DNA from: an uncultured Mycoplasmatota bacterium
GTDB lineage: Bacteria; Bacillota_I; Bacilli_A; RF39; UBA660
Assembly: GCA_900547775.1 (NCBI GenBank)
Contig: URHW01000001.1
Coordinates: 496,001 to 560,000 of the forward strand
Length of the DNA stretch: 64,000 bases
Direction: 5' to 3'
Made by a program: the position numbers and the translations under genes. A model generated the notes under the pieces. It saw only the letters and a list, made by a program, of their open reading frames with translations, had not been told where the DNA came from and did no database searches. Below, in pieces: positions 1-7,750 of this stretch (positions are counted from its first letter, which is position 1; the number at the start of each line of letters is the position of its first letter).

Positions 1-49
1 GTAGTTTTATTTCATTACAAAGTTTTGAAATATTACGAAATAAAGCAAA

Positions 50-112
50 CGGATTCTAAGGTGTTAAACCTTAGCCCACTGGTATCTTGTTAGTATGACA
101 AGATACCTAGGG
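50..112. other. Candidate oriT (MobV-type nick region)
   Basis: Two inverted repeats lie just before the relaxase gene. The first is a 7-bp stem at 56-62 and 68-74 whose loop starts GTTAA, so the top strand reads GGTGTTAAACC. The second is a perfect 10-bp stem at 81-90 and 98-107 with a 7-nt loop. MobV relaxases (pMV158 family) nick a small hairpin containing GTG|TTA directly upstream of mob, and the first repeat fits that layout. The assignment rests on position and resemblance only; the exact nick is inferred. Confidence 0.5.
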
Positions 113-163
113 GGTTATATATTATGTCAAAACAAAATATACCTAAAAAAGGATGGTGATAAA

Positions 164-1519
164 ATGGAAGAACTTTCTTACTCTTTCCATATTGGAAGTG
201 ATAAAAACAAGAAAAATAGTGTAAGATTAACATCAAAAAATAATGTTAGTGGAACTAATTCTATGAGTAATAATGCTATTCAAAATGCTAAACAATTATC
301 AACAGCTGATAAACATAACTATAGAAAATATGATAATAGACAAGATGAAATTGTGGTTATAAAAGGAACTACTTCACTATATAATGATGTACTGCATTTT
401 TATAAAAATGAATTTGAAGAAGCAAGATTAGAATATAACAATAATCAAACAAGAGATGACAGAAAAATAGATGATTATTTCAAAAAAATTAGTAATAATT
501 CAAAAAGTGATTTAGCAGTACAAATAATAATTGAACTTGGAAATAAAAAATTCTGGGATACTAAATCAATGACATATAAGCATAAAATGACAAATGTTTT
601 TATAAAACAAGTTGATGATTTAGAACTATTACTTCCAAACTTTAAAATCTGTAGTGCTATTATTCATTATGATGAAACTTCTCCACACCTTCATATAGTT
701 GGTGTACCTATAAAATATAATTGTAAAACTGGTATGTCTATGCAAGTTGGTAAAACTGATGTTTTTACGAGAAATTCCCTAAAAGAATTACAAGATAAAA
801 TGAGAATTTTATGTATTGAAGAATATAATAAAGAATACGATTTAGATGCTACTCTAAAGAAAAAATTAAAAGGTAGAAATAAAGATATTCATGTATCTGA
901 TATGATTAATTATCAAGACACTAAAGATTTGATTGAAAAAAATCAAAAGAATCTTGAAATCATTAATAATAATTCTATTGAACTTGATAAAGATACAATC
1001 AATATAAAAGATAAAATACTAAATCTAAAAAAAGCATCATTAAAAAAAGATACTTACCTCCTATCAAACGAAGATAAAAAGATATTAGAAAATTATATTG
1101 ATAAAATTGATAAAACTAATAACGAATATAAAAAAATAAATGGTCTTTCTTCTTCACTTAATAGTTTAAATCAAACCATAAAAGAAGATAAAAAAGCAAT
1201 TAAGGTACTTACGGAAAATAATAAAGCACTAGAACTACGAGTTAAAAATCTCACTTTTAAAACAGAAAATCAGGAAGAATTAATTAGTGATTTAAAACAA
1301 GATAATTTTAATCTTAAATACAGATTACAACAATTAGAAGAATTCTTTAAAAAGTTAGTAAATTTATTTAAGAGAATGATTAAAAAAGATAGTAAGAAAG
1401 AAACTTACTTAGAAGTGTTAGAGGATATGCAAGATTATAGAATTATCAGCAATGACACTATAGATGAAATTTTAAATAATAAAAATAATATAAAAGAAAA
1501 AGATGATTTTGAGTTATAA
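164..1519 (+). CDS. mobV: MobV/Pre-family plasmid mobilization relaxase
   Basis: This relaxase would nick oriT and lead single-strand transfer of a mobilizable plasmid or element, using transfer machinery supplied by another element. The signature metal-binding motif HYDETSPHLH is at residues 168-177 counted from the chosen ATG, preceded by the conserved N-terminal region of the Mob_Pre family. The C-terminal third is Lys/Asn-rich and coiled-coil like, as in other MobV proteins. I chose the ATG at 164 because GGATGGTGAT lies 4-10 nt upstream; an in-frame ATG at 95 falls inside the upstream hairpin. The 451-aa length is normal for the family. Candidate oriT sits immediately upstream. No replication gene or recombinase is visible in this window, so the rest of the element lies to the left or is lost. 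Confidence 0.9.
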   Translation: MEELSYSFHIGSDKNKKNSVRLTSKNNVSGTNSMSNNAIQNAKQLSTADKHNYRKYDNRQDEIVVIKGTTSLYNDVLHFYKNEFEEARLEYNNNQTRDDRKIDDYFKKISNNSKSDLAVQIIIELGNKKFWDTKSMTYKHKMTNVFIKQVDDLELLLPNFKICSAIIHYDETSPHLHIVGVPIKYNCKTGMSMQVGKTDVFTRNSLKELQDKMRILCIEEYNKEYDLDATLKKKLKGRNKDIHVSDMINYQDTKDLIEKNQKNLEIINNNSIELDKDTINIKDKILNLKKASLKKDTYLLSNEDKKILENYIDKIDKTNNEYKKINGLSSSLNSLNQTIKEDKKAIKVLTENNKALELRVKNLTFKTENQEELISDLKQDNFNLKYRLQQLEEFFKKLVNLFKRMIKKDSKKETYLEVLEDMQDYRIISNDTIDEILNNKNNIKEKDDFEL

Positions 1520-1575
1520 AATGATATAATAACTAATTAAGAAAACTTTATTCAATTATAGAAAGGATGTGAATC

Positions 1576-2454
1576 ATGAATAAAGATAATGTAAAAGCAC
1601 AAATGATAGTAAAAGATCAGGTTATTAACATAATAAGAATAGATGATAATGAATATATATCTTTAACCGATTTAGCACGATACGCCGATGAGGATGATCC
1701 AAGATATCCGATACAAAACTGGATGAGGAATAAAGATGTTATTTCTTATTTAGGCTTATGGGAAAGTATTAATAACGAAAACTTCAAAGGTGTCGAATTC
1801 GACACGTTTAAAAATGAAGCTGGTAGTAATAAATTTAAAATATCTCCCCAAAAGTGGATTAGAGAAACAAATGCAGTAGGAATGATTTCCAAATCAGGTA
1901 ATAATGGTGGAACATATGCTAGAAGTGATATAGCATTTGAATTTGCAAGTTGGTTAAGTCCAGAGTTTAAATTATACTTAATTCAGGAATTTCAAAGATT
2001 AAAGAAAAATGAAGCATATCAAAACAAAATAGACTGGCATGCTAATAGAGTTTTAGCAAAAGTCAGTTATATAGTTCATACTGATGCTATCAAGAGTATT
2101 ATTGTTCCTACTCTTACAGAGAAACAAAAAAAATTCATATATGCAGAAGAGGCAGATGTTCTAAATGTTGCTTTATTTGGTATAACTGCAAAAGAATGGA
2201 GAAACAAAAATCCAAAATTAGCTGAAAATGGCAATATAAGAGACTATACAGACCTACTACATTTAGTAATATTAAATAATCTAGAAAATATAAACGCAGA
2301 ATTAATAAAAATGAATATTTCTCAAAGTGATAGATTGGTAAAGTTAAATAATATTGCAAAAAAGCAAATGGAACTACTAAAAAATAATGATTCATTGAAA
2401 AAATTAGAATATGTTAAAGAAAATATTAGTGATGAACTAATAGAAATAAAATAA
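1576..2454 (+). CDS. KilA-N domain protein
   Basis: Residues about 12-150 form a KilA-N domain, a DNA-binding fold common in phages and plasmids. The visible landmarks are the start ISLTDLARY, the mid-domain tryptophan segment IQNWMRN, and the end GGTYARSDIAFEFASWLSPEF. The C-terminal half (about 150-292) is helical and resembles the tail found on many KilA-N proteins that begins with an Asn/Lys-rich segment; I assign no function to it. A strong AAAGGATGTG site precedes the ATG. The gene follows mobV by 56 bp in the same direction, so it is probably cargo or a regulator of the same mobile element. It ends at a bidirectional terminator shared with the convergent Ltp gene. Confidence 0.8.
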   Translation: MNKDNVKAQMIVKDQVINIIRIDDNEYISLTDLARYADEDDPRYPIQNWMRNKDVISYLGLWESINNENFKGVEFDTFKNEAGSNKFKISPQKWIRETNAVGMISKSGNNGGTYARSDIAFEFASWLSPEFKLYLIQEFQRLKKNEAYQNKIDWHANRVLAKVSYIVHTDAIKSIIVPTLTEKQKKFIYAEEADVLNVALFGITAKEWRNKNPKLAENGNIRDYTDLLHLVILNNLENINAELIKMNISQSDRLVKLNNIAKKQMELLKNNDSLKKLEYVKENISDELIEIK

Positions 2455-2484
2455 AAATGGCAATTTAATATTACCATTTTTTTA
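2454..2484. terminator. Bidirectional intrinsic terminator between kilA-N and ltp genes
   Basis: The stem AAAATGG pairs with CCATTTT (2474-2480), extended inward by AAT/ATT across one mismatch. A-runs and T-runs flank it on both sides, so it can end both convergent genes. It overlaps the stop codon of the KilA-N gene. Confidence 0.7.
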
Positions 2485-2485
2485 A

Positions 2486-3205
2486 TTAATCATCTAAATG
2501 ATCAATAGCATATTGTGCCTCTTCTGCAGTAAATCCTTCACCATATTCTGACGTAAGTTGCTTGTAGATTGCTGATTTTGACATACTCATTGAGTCTTGA
2601 TAGCTTTTTGCTTTAGCTAATGCATTTGCGTTCCAGTCTGCTTTCATATTATCAATAGCATATTGTGCTTCTTCAGCGGTAAATCCTTCACCATATTCTG
2701 ATGTTAGTTGTTTGTATATTCCTTTTTTTGACATATGCATTGTAGATGAATATGATTCTGCTTTTTTTAAAGCATTTTTTTGACCAGAAGTTGGTTCTTT
2801 TCCTAATGAAATAACTATAGTAATTTTATCACCTTCATATATTTCTTTATCAGCAGCTACACTTTGACTTACAAAGCCATCTTTTGCTACTGAATCAGAA
2901 TATTCTGTTTTTGTGATACAATTAACTTTTTTGTCATTACACCATGTGTCTCTTTCAGCTTCAGTCATTCCGCTCATATCAACAACTGTAACTTTCGTAC
3001 CCTTATTTTTTTCAAATTTTGTTTTCTCATCAGAAGATTCGTCGTTTCCGCTACCAGCAATTGCAAAAATTACAATAACAACAATAACCCAAAACCATAT
3101 TGCTTTATAAAAAGGTTTTTTATTCTTAGTACCACAGCCAGGACAGATTTTTGCATTACTTGCTATTTCTTTTCCACAAGACTTACACTTTTTCATTTTC
3201 GCCAC
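2486..3205 (-). CDS. Zinc-ribbon/PASTA/Ltp-repeat membrane protein (superinfection-exclusion like)
   Basis: Domains in order: a four-Cys zinc ribbon (C7, C10, C21, C24), one membrane segment (about 33-51), a PASTA-like domain (about 70-136), and two tandem Ltp repeats (about 143-190 and 193-238) that share the motif KQLTSEYGEGFTAEEAQYAI. Ltp (host cell surface-exposed lipoprotein, PF07553) is the family of the phage TP-J34 lipoprotein that blocks DNA injection by other phages. Here a transmembrane anchor replaces the lipobox, so the repeats should face outward if the N-terminus is inside. The start is GTG with AGGAG 9 nt upstream; ATG at 3196 is an alternative. The setting next to mobile-element genes supports a superinfection-immunity role, which remains inferred. 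Confidence 0.75.
   Translation of the reverse strand: MAKMKKCKSCGKEIASNAKICPGCGTKNKKPFYKAIWFWVIVVIVIFAIAGSGNDESSDEKTKFEKNKGTKVTVVDMSGMTEAERDTWCNDKKVNCITKTEYSDSVAKDGFVSQSVAADKEIYEGDKITIVISLGKEPTSGQKNALKKAESYSSTMHMSKKGIYKQLTSEYGEGFTAEEAQYAIDNMKADWNANALAKAKSYQDSMSMSKSAIYKQLTSEYGEGFTAEEAQYAIDHLDD
2490..2755. repeat. Intragenic tandem duplication encoding the two Ltp repeats
   Basis: Two units of roughly 110-150 bp inside the ltp gene share long identical stretches, for example around 2528-2551 and 2678-2701. This suggests a fairly recent duplication of the Ltp unit. Confidence 0.7.
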
Positions 3206-3331
3206 TTCATGTCACTCCTTTCAAATTCATTATACACCAAAAAACAGGACCTGTGAATACCCTAACAGGACTTTTCTGTTCCCGGACATAAAAAGCCATA
3301 AATAGGACAATATATTAGAGGTGAAATATTT

Positions 3332-3574
3332 ATGGCTACTTTTAAAAGAGATTTTAATTTTAACGAAAATATAATGTTCAATATTTCTGAAAATATAAAA
3401 AAATATAGAAAAATTGCTGGCATAACTCAGGAACAATTAGCAGTAGATGTTGGTAGATCATATGATTTTATCAGAAGACTTGAATACAAAAAGGGTGCTG
3501 TTGGCTGTTCAATTGAAACATTATATAAAATATCAGTTGTTTTAGGAATAACTATGGATAAATTTTTCGAATAA
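3332..3574 (+). CDS. Small XRE-family helix-turn-helix regulator
   Basis: An 80-aa single-domain HTH protein. The Xre fold starts near residue 18 (ISENIKKYRKIAGITQEQLA) and continues through VGRSYDFIRRLE to the C-terminus. The N-terminal 15 residues are extra and unassigned. AGAGGTGAA lies 8 nt before the ATG. It is divergent from the Ltp gene (127 bp apart) and directly upstream of the DUF4238 operon, so it probably controls one or both. An AT-rich promoter-like stretch precedes it; no clear operator palindrome was found. Confidence 0.8.
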   Translation: MATFKRDFNFNENIMFNISENIKKYRKIAGITQEQLAVDVGRSYDFIRRLEYKKGAVGCSIETLYKISVVLGITMDKFFE

Positions 3575-3585
3575 ATTAAAAATTA

Positions 3586-3594
3586 TGATATAAT
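3586..3594 (+). promoter_or_regulatory. Extended -10 promoter for the DUF4238 operon
   Basis: TGATATAAT at 3586-3594 is an extended -10 (TG-N-TATAAT) lying 12 bp after the XRE stop codon. A weak -35 (TTCGAA, 3566-3571) is spaced 17 bp. Transcription would start near 3601, directly before the hairpin at 3611. Confidence 0.55.
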
Positions 3595-3610
3595 TATTAT
3601 AAGAAATTTT

Positions 3611-3638
3611 GTATCATTCAATAGAATGATACTTTTTT
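3611..3638 (+). terminator. Intrinsic terminator / possible attenuator before DUF4238
   Basis: A perfect 9-bp stem (GTATCATTC/GAATGATAC) with a 4-nt AATA loop is followed by six Ts. It lies between the promoter at 3586 and the ribosome binding site at 3642, so it could terminate the xre transcript or act as a leader attenuator. Confidence 0.8.
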
Positions 3639-3652
3639 GTTAGGAGGAAATT

Positions 3653-4834
3653 ATGAATAATGCTAAAACAAAAGAACAACATTATATACCTAAATTTTAC
3701 TTAAAAAACTTTGCTGATAGTAACAAAAAATTTAATATAATTAATATCAGTAAAAAGAAACCAATTAACAATATTACTTATATGTCACAATTTAAAGAGA
3801 AATATTTTTATGATAAAGACAATCATATAGAAAATAAATTGAGTCAACTTGAAACCGATTGGGCAAATTTAATAAATAAAATAATATCAGGTGATTATCC
3901 ATCCGACGAAGAAAAGAAAAAATTAAAAGAATTTGCCATTTTTCAAAGAAATCGTACCTATTATAAGTCAGAAGAATTGTTGGAAATGTCATGGCAATCA
4001 CAAAAAACTTTAATAGAAATGAAATTAACAAAACAAAATAAAAAAATAAGTGATGAATTATTATCAAAAATGAAAGATAAATACAAAAAAGAGTACCCTC
4101 ATAAAGTTATTACTAGAGCTATTAATATTGCAGAAAAAAATTTAAATATAATAGATGATTTAAAAGTAGCAATAATTAAATATGATACGAAATCAAAATT
4201 AATATCTTCAGATAATCCAATAGTTCATTATAATAATTTTGACAATAAAAGTGTTGGCTATATTAATGGGGGATTAATAATTTTTTTCCCTATATCAAGT
4301 GAAATTTTATGCGTTATTTATGATTCAAAAATATATTTAGAATTAAATCAAGATAATTTTATTCATTGCAAAAACGAGTATGAAGTAAAATTTTTAAATT
4401 ATTTTCAAATACTAAATGCTTATAATTTTATCTTTTTTAAAGATGATAATATGACATCTAATCTTGTTAATGAACTTAAAAAAAACAAAATTCAAAGGTT
4501 ATTGAATTTTCCTAAATTAAAAACAGATATACTAGGTTCTGATGATTCCAAAATAATTACATTTAGTGCCCAATATATTTATTTAAAACATACTTTTTCT
4601 TTTGCAAAATTAACTCAAAGGGCAAAAATGGTTCCTCAAAATGCTATTGACTGGTTTCCAAGAAATTATGATGAAAAATATTTTAATGGAAATTTTAAAT
4701 CACGTAAAGAAATAGTTCCATTTTTAAGTCATTTAAAAAAGAAAAATGAATTGAAAAATGCTGTAATATGGACAAACGATGAAATAGAAAAATTTAATAA
4801 ATTTGTCATTGATTATTGGAATAATAAATTATGA
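3653..4834 (+). CDS. DUF4238 domain protein
   Basis: The N-terminus carries the DUF4238 hallmark EQHYIPKFYLKNF (residues about 8-20), and the family similarity extends over the first about 270 residues, including LISSDNPIVHYNN near 183. The biochemical role of DUF4238 is not established; members are scattered among strains and often sit in variable regions. There are no membrane segments and no recognised catalytic motif. The last about 120 residues are lineage-specific. AGGAGG precedes the ATG by 5 nt. It is the first gene of a two-gene operon with the DUF5677-C15 fusion (27-bp gap) and is preceded by an XRE regulator and a leader hairpin. The context suggests a defence or conflict module; this is inference. 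Confidence 0.75.
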   Translation: MNNAKTKEQHYIPKFYLKNFADSNKKFNIINISKKKPINNITYMSQFKEKYFYDKDNHIENKLSQLETDWANLINKIISGDYPSDEEKKKLKEFAIFQRNRTYYKSEELLEMSWQSQKTLIEMKLTKQNKKISDELLSKMKDKYKKEYPHKVITRAINIAEKNLNIIDDLKVAIIKYDTKSKLISSDNPIVHYNNFDNKSVGYINGGLIIFFPISSEILCVIYDSKIYLELNQDNFIHCKNEYEVKFLNYFQILNAYNFIFFKDDNMTSNLVNELKKNKIQRLLNFPKLKTDILGSDDSKIITFSAQYIYLKHTFSFAKLTQRAKMVPQNAIDWFPRNYDEKYFNGNFKSRKEIVPFLSHLKKKNELKNAVIWTNDEIEKFNKFVIDYWNNKL

Positions 4835-4861
4835 ATAAAAATTATGTAAGGAGATTTTATG

Positions 4862-6415
4862 ATGAATGATTATACCCAAGCATTTTTAAAAATTATTGAA
4901 GATAATAAAAAAATAATAGAAAAGAAAATTGAAAAAAATCCTGACTATATTATAGAATTAATGCAACATTCTATTAAATGTGGTTCAAATATTCTTTACA
5001 AAGAATTTGATAATGATAAAGGACGAGAATTAGAATTAACAAGAAAAGAAAATAAATATTTTACTAATAAACTTTATAAAACTTGGAAAAAACCAATTGA
5101 CTATTTTGAAGCATTAATAGAACTAATAGCTAGTTGTACATACTCTTTCGTCGAAACTTTTTATGAAGACGCTTATAAAAATAATAATTTATTATTTAAT
5201 GCATTACAAAATATTCAAGCTAGATCATTACTAATCTCTAGAGAATGCTTAACATTAATTAAAAATGGCTATCCTGATGGAGCCTTTAGTCGTTGGAGAA
5301 CAATTTATGAATTATCAGTAATTGGTAAATTACTATATGATGAAAATAATCAGGATTTGTGTGAAAGATATTTAAATTATTACCACATTCAGGAATACTT
5401 AGATGAAAAATATTTACGAGAAAGAGGACAACAAAATCATACTGATGAATCTTTTAAAATTTTAAAATACAATTACGATTTTATGATTGATAAATATGGA
5501 CAAAACTATGTTAAAGGAGCTTATGGTTGGGCAAATAACATATTTAAAAAGAAGGTTACCTTTAAAGAAATAAAGGACAGAGTTGACATGGATAATTTAT
5601 ATGGATATTATAAACTTTCTTCTAACTATATACATGGTAATCACAAAGCCAATGAAGAATCATTAGGAGTAATACCAAATTTAGAAAAAATGAAACTAGT
5701 TGGCCCATCAAATTATGGATTATCTATACCAATGCAAAATGTTGCAATATCTTTGATGCATATTTCTACATATTTGTTTTTAACTTATTCAAATCTTGAT
5801 GTTTGGACAACCTGTTCAATTATGAATAATTTTTTTGACAAAATAATAATTGAATCTGATAAAGTACAAATCAAAATTGAAAATAAAGAAAACAAGTTAA
5901 GAGGAATATATCCGAGTATTTTAATAACTTCATTTAAGGGAAAAACTAATTCTTCCACTTTATTACTAAATAAGCTCCGAGCAAATAATGTTGATAAATT
6001 AGAATTAACCAATAGTTTTAAAACAAGTGAAAAAGAATTAAAAAATAAAATAAAGAAGAATAATTATAAATATATTATTTCATTAGGTCAAAAAGATAAT
6101 ATCAATGATATTAATATAGAATTAATTGGCAGCAAAAATAACGATAAAATTAAAACAAATTTCCCCTATAAAGCCTTTATTTCCTACTTAAATTCAAATG
6201 GAATTTCTAATTTCGTATCGAATAGTGCTGGAAATTATCTATGTAATAATATATACTATGAAGGCTTAAAATATATTAATGAAAATAAATTAAATATTAA
6301 AATGATTTTTATTCATATTCCCCCAATAAGGTCAAATTATAATTTTGAAATGTTAGCCAAAACAATTTCCAACTTTGTTACATCATTAAATGAAATTAAT
6401 GATGAGAAAGCTTAA
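4862..6415 (+). CDS. DUF5677-like protein fused to a pyroglutamyl-peptidase (C15) fold domain
   Basis: The N-terminal part (residues about 75-310) resembles DUF5677, a helical family of unknown function, with the segments SRWRTIYELSVIG and YIHG. The C-terminal part (about 350-515) matches the pyrrolidone-carboxylate peptidase fold in order: ILITSF strand, IISLGQ strand, SNSAGNYLCN nucleophile motif and FIHIPP. Numbering from the ATG at 4859, E421, C462 and H486 line up with the peptidase triad, and the Cys-His spacing of 24 residues equals that of the classic enzymes (Cys144-His168). The Glu-Cys distance is shorter (41 versus 63), so a substrate loop is missing. AAGGAG supports either of two adjacent ATGs (4859 or 4862). 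It would cleave N-terminal pyroglutamate or a related cyclic amide; the substrate is unknown. Confidence 0.7.
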   Translation: MNDYTQAFLKIIEDNKKIIEKKIEKNPDYIIELMQHSIKCGSNILYKEFDNDKGRELELTRKENKYFTNKLYKTWKKPIDYFEALIELIASCTYSFVETFYEDAYKNNNLLFNALQNIQARSLLISRECLTLIKNGYPDGAFSRWRTIYELSVIGKLLYDENNQDLCERYLNYYHIQEYLDEKYLRERGQQNHTDESFKILKYNYDFMIDKYGQNYVKGAYGWANNIFKKKVTFKEIKDRVDMDNLYGYYKLSSNYIHGNHKANEESLGVIPNLEKMKLVGPSNYGLSIPMQNVAISLMHISTYLFLTYSNLDVWTTCSIMNNFFDKIIIESDKVQIKIENKENKLRGIYPSILITSFKGKTNSSTLLLNKLRANNVDKLELTNSFKTSEKELKNKIKKNNYKYIISLGQKDNINDINIELIGSKNNDKIKTNFPYKAFISYLNSNGISNFVSNSAGNYLCNNIYYEGLKYINENKLNIKMIFIHIPPIRSNYNFEMLAKTISNFVTSLNEINDEKA

Positions 6416-6483
6416 AATAATATACAAAATTAAAATAATGTGTTATATTGTCTATAGATGGTTTATATATCATCCTCAAATGA

Positions 6484-6565
6484 GAAAAAGTTGTGTAATC
6501 ACTCAACTATCGCTCCATTAGAAATCAACTTGCGGACTTAATTGTTCGTAAGTTTTTATTTTATA
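6484..6565. repeat. Diverged intergenic element, copy A
   Basis: Bases 6521-6560 match 13229-13268 at about 33 of 40 positions, and the upstream part (TATCGCTCCA) matches copy B near 8901. The copy ends in a plus-strand hairpin (AACTTGCGGAC / GTTCGTAAGTT, with G-T pairs) and a T-rich tail, so it also serves as the terminator of the DUF5677-C15 gene. Confidence 0.5.
6527..6565 (+). terminator. Intrinsic terminator within intergenic element copy A
   Basis: An 11-bp stem with two G-T pairs and a TTAATT loop is followed by TTTTTATTTTAT. It lies 112 bp after the DUF5677-C15 stop codon. Confidence 0.6.
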
Positions 6566-6645
6566 TAAAACATAAAAAGTTCTCTTTCTTTCAAAGAGGA
6601 AAACTATGAGATGTGGTATTTATGTAATAGTACCTACTGACGACT

Positions 6646-6688
6646 AAAAAGAGGAAAAATTTATCAAAATAATTTAATCCTCTTTTTT
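6646..6688. terminator. Long A/T-flanked hairpin, probable bidirectional terminator
   Basis: AAAAAGAGGA pairs with TCCTCTTTTT across a 22-nt loop. It sits between two convergent operons. Confidence 0.5.
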
Positions 6689-6804
6689 GTTCTTTGGATA
6701 TGGGAATAAAACCTATGTAGCCAGCACTGAATTTATACTCCCGTACAAATTCGTATGTGGGAAATTCCCACCCCCCCTTTTATTTTTTGAGATAAAATGT
6801 ATTA

Positions 6805-7746
6805 TTAATTATTCAACTTCCATTTTGGTGGGTAAATATATTCTATTATTTCTTTCTTAGGTACATAATGTTTTTTTATTTTAGTTCTATTTGATTTTAA
6901 ATCTGGTAAAGCTTGTCTACAATACTTATCTAGTTCACAAAATATATTTTGACAATCTATAAGTTGTAATGGTCTATTACCAATTCTTTTAAAATTCAAA
7001 TTAAGCCTTTTAAATTCTTCATCTTGATGGTCATACATATATCTAATAATATCTTCACTATTCATTTTACCTTTATCAATAAAACACTTTTTAATTCCAC
7101 GTAGTGATCCGGGTCCAGCAACTGTAAATTCATCTTCTCTCCAATTAACAATTTTACTATAATTAATATCAGTTACTAATTGATAAGCCATAAAGTTTCC
7201 AATTAATGGATAACTTTTTATAATATTAAATGCTTCTTCCATAGTCTTACATTTAACTATTTTTTCTTGTATTTTGTCTTCATTGAACATTTTATTAAGT
7301 AGTGCTAAATGATTATCATGCTTTCTGTCATATCCAAACGCTTTATTGGCACAACTTATATAAGCATCGTTATATATTTTAATACCATTTGATATAGCAT
7401 TTTCTAATACTTTGGAATAATCTTTTATATTAAATGTTTTTAAAGTAATATCTTCAAAATTATTTAATAATAACTCCCAAGTTGATTCTTTGTTGAACAA
7501 CTTAAATAATAATATTCTGAATAACATATCTTCATCGGAATACTTTTTACCATTATAAATAACATTTTTTAATAAATATTGGCTAACTCTATCATTAACT
7601 CTATAACTATTACAAAACTTATATTCTTGTAATATTTTATCTTCAGTCCATGGAGCAGATTCTCCATTTATTTTTTTCCAAAATATATTTTGTCTTTCAA
7701 AAGCAAAATACCAATATAAATCATATACTTCTTGTCTTTTCTTCAT
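6805..7746 (-). CDS. 5-hmdU DNA kinase helical domain / aGPT-pyrophosphorylase-class protein
   Basis: This 313-aa, mostly helical protein matches the class named HMUDK_hel / aGPT-PPlase, proposed by comparative genomics to act in hypermodification of thymine or 5-hydroxymethyluracil in phage and bacterial DNA. Visible landmarks in family order are FERQNIFWKKINGESAPWT (15-33), YKFCNSYRVNDRVSQYL (42-58), GNFMAYQLVTDINYS (183-197), EDEFTVAGPGSLRGI (204-218) and LIDCQNIFCELDKY (262-275). No P-loop kinase domain is attached. It is the second gene of a minus-strand pair, 4 bp after the radical SAM gene, with its AGGTAGA ribosome site overlapping that gene's stop. Translational coupling suggests joint work on one nucleobase or nucleotide substrate. 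The family call is fairly firm; the exact activity is unknown. Confidence 0.65.
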   Translation of the reverse strand: MKKRQEVYDLYWYFAFERQNIFWKKINGESAPWTEDKILQEYKFCNSYRVNDRVSQYLLKNVIYNGKKYSDEDMLFRILLFKLFNKESTWELLLNNFEDITLKTFNIKDYSKVLENAISNGIKIYNDAYISCANKAFGYDRKHDNHLALLNKMFNEDKIQEKIVKCKTMEEAFNIIKSYPLIGNFMAYQLVTDINYSKIVNWREDEFTVAGPGSLRGIKKCFIDKGKMNSEDIIRYMYDHQDEEFKRLNLNFKRIGNRPLQLIDCQNIFCELDKYCRQALPDLKSNRTKIKKHYVPKKEIIEYIYPPKWKLNN

Positions 7747-7750
7747 ATAT

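Larger units (their letters stand above)
6416..6804. other. 389-bp gene-free stretch with terminators and a palindrome
   Basis: No gene is supported here. The stretch contains copy A of a diverged intergenic element ending in a terminator (6484-6565), a second terminator-like hairpin (6646-6688), and an odd GC-rich patch at about 6738-6777 with the imperfect palindrome GTGGGAAATTCCCAC followed by a run of Cs. It separates two convergent operons. Confidence 0.6.

Noticed and set aside
95..163. Upstream ATG of mobV
   Set aside because: It lies within the oriT-like hairpin and lacks a Shine-Dalgarno; the ATG at 164 has one.
2135..2395. Minus-strand ORFs opposite kilA-N, DUF4238, the calcium ATPases, spo0A and others
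   Set aside because: They are low-complexity, hydrophobic frame shadows of strong plus-strand or minus-strand genes with no ribosome site and no family match.
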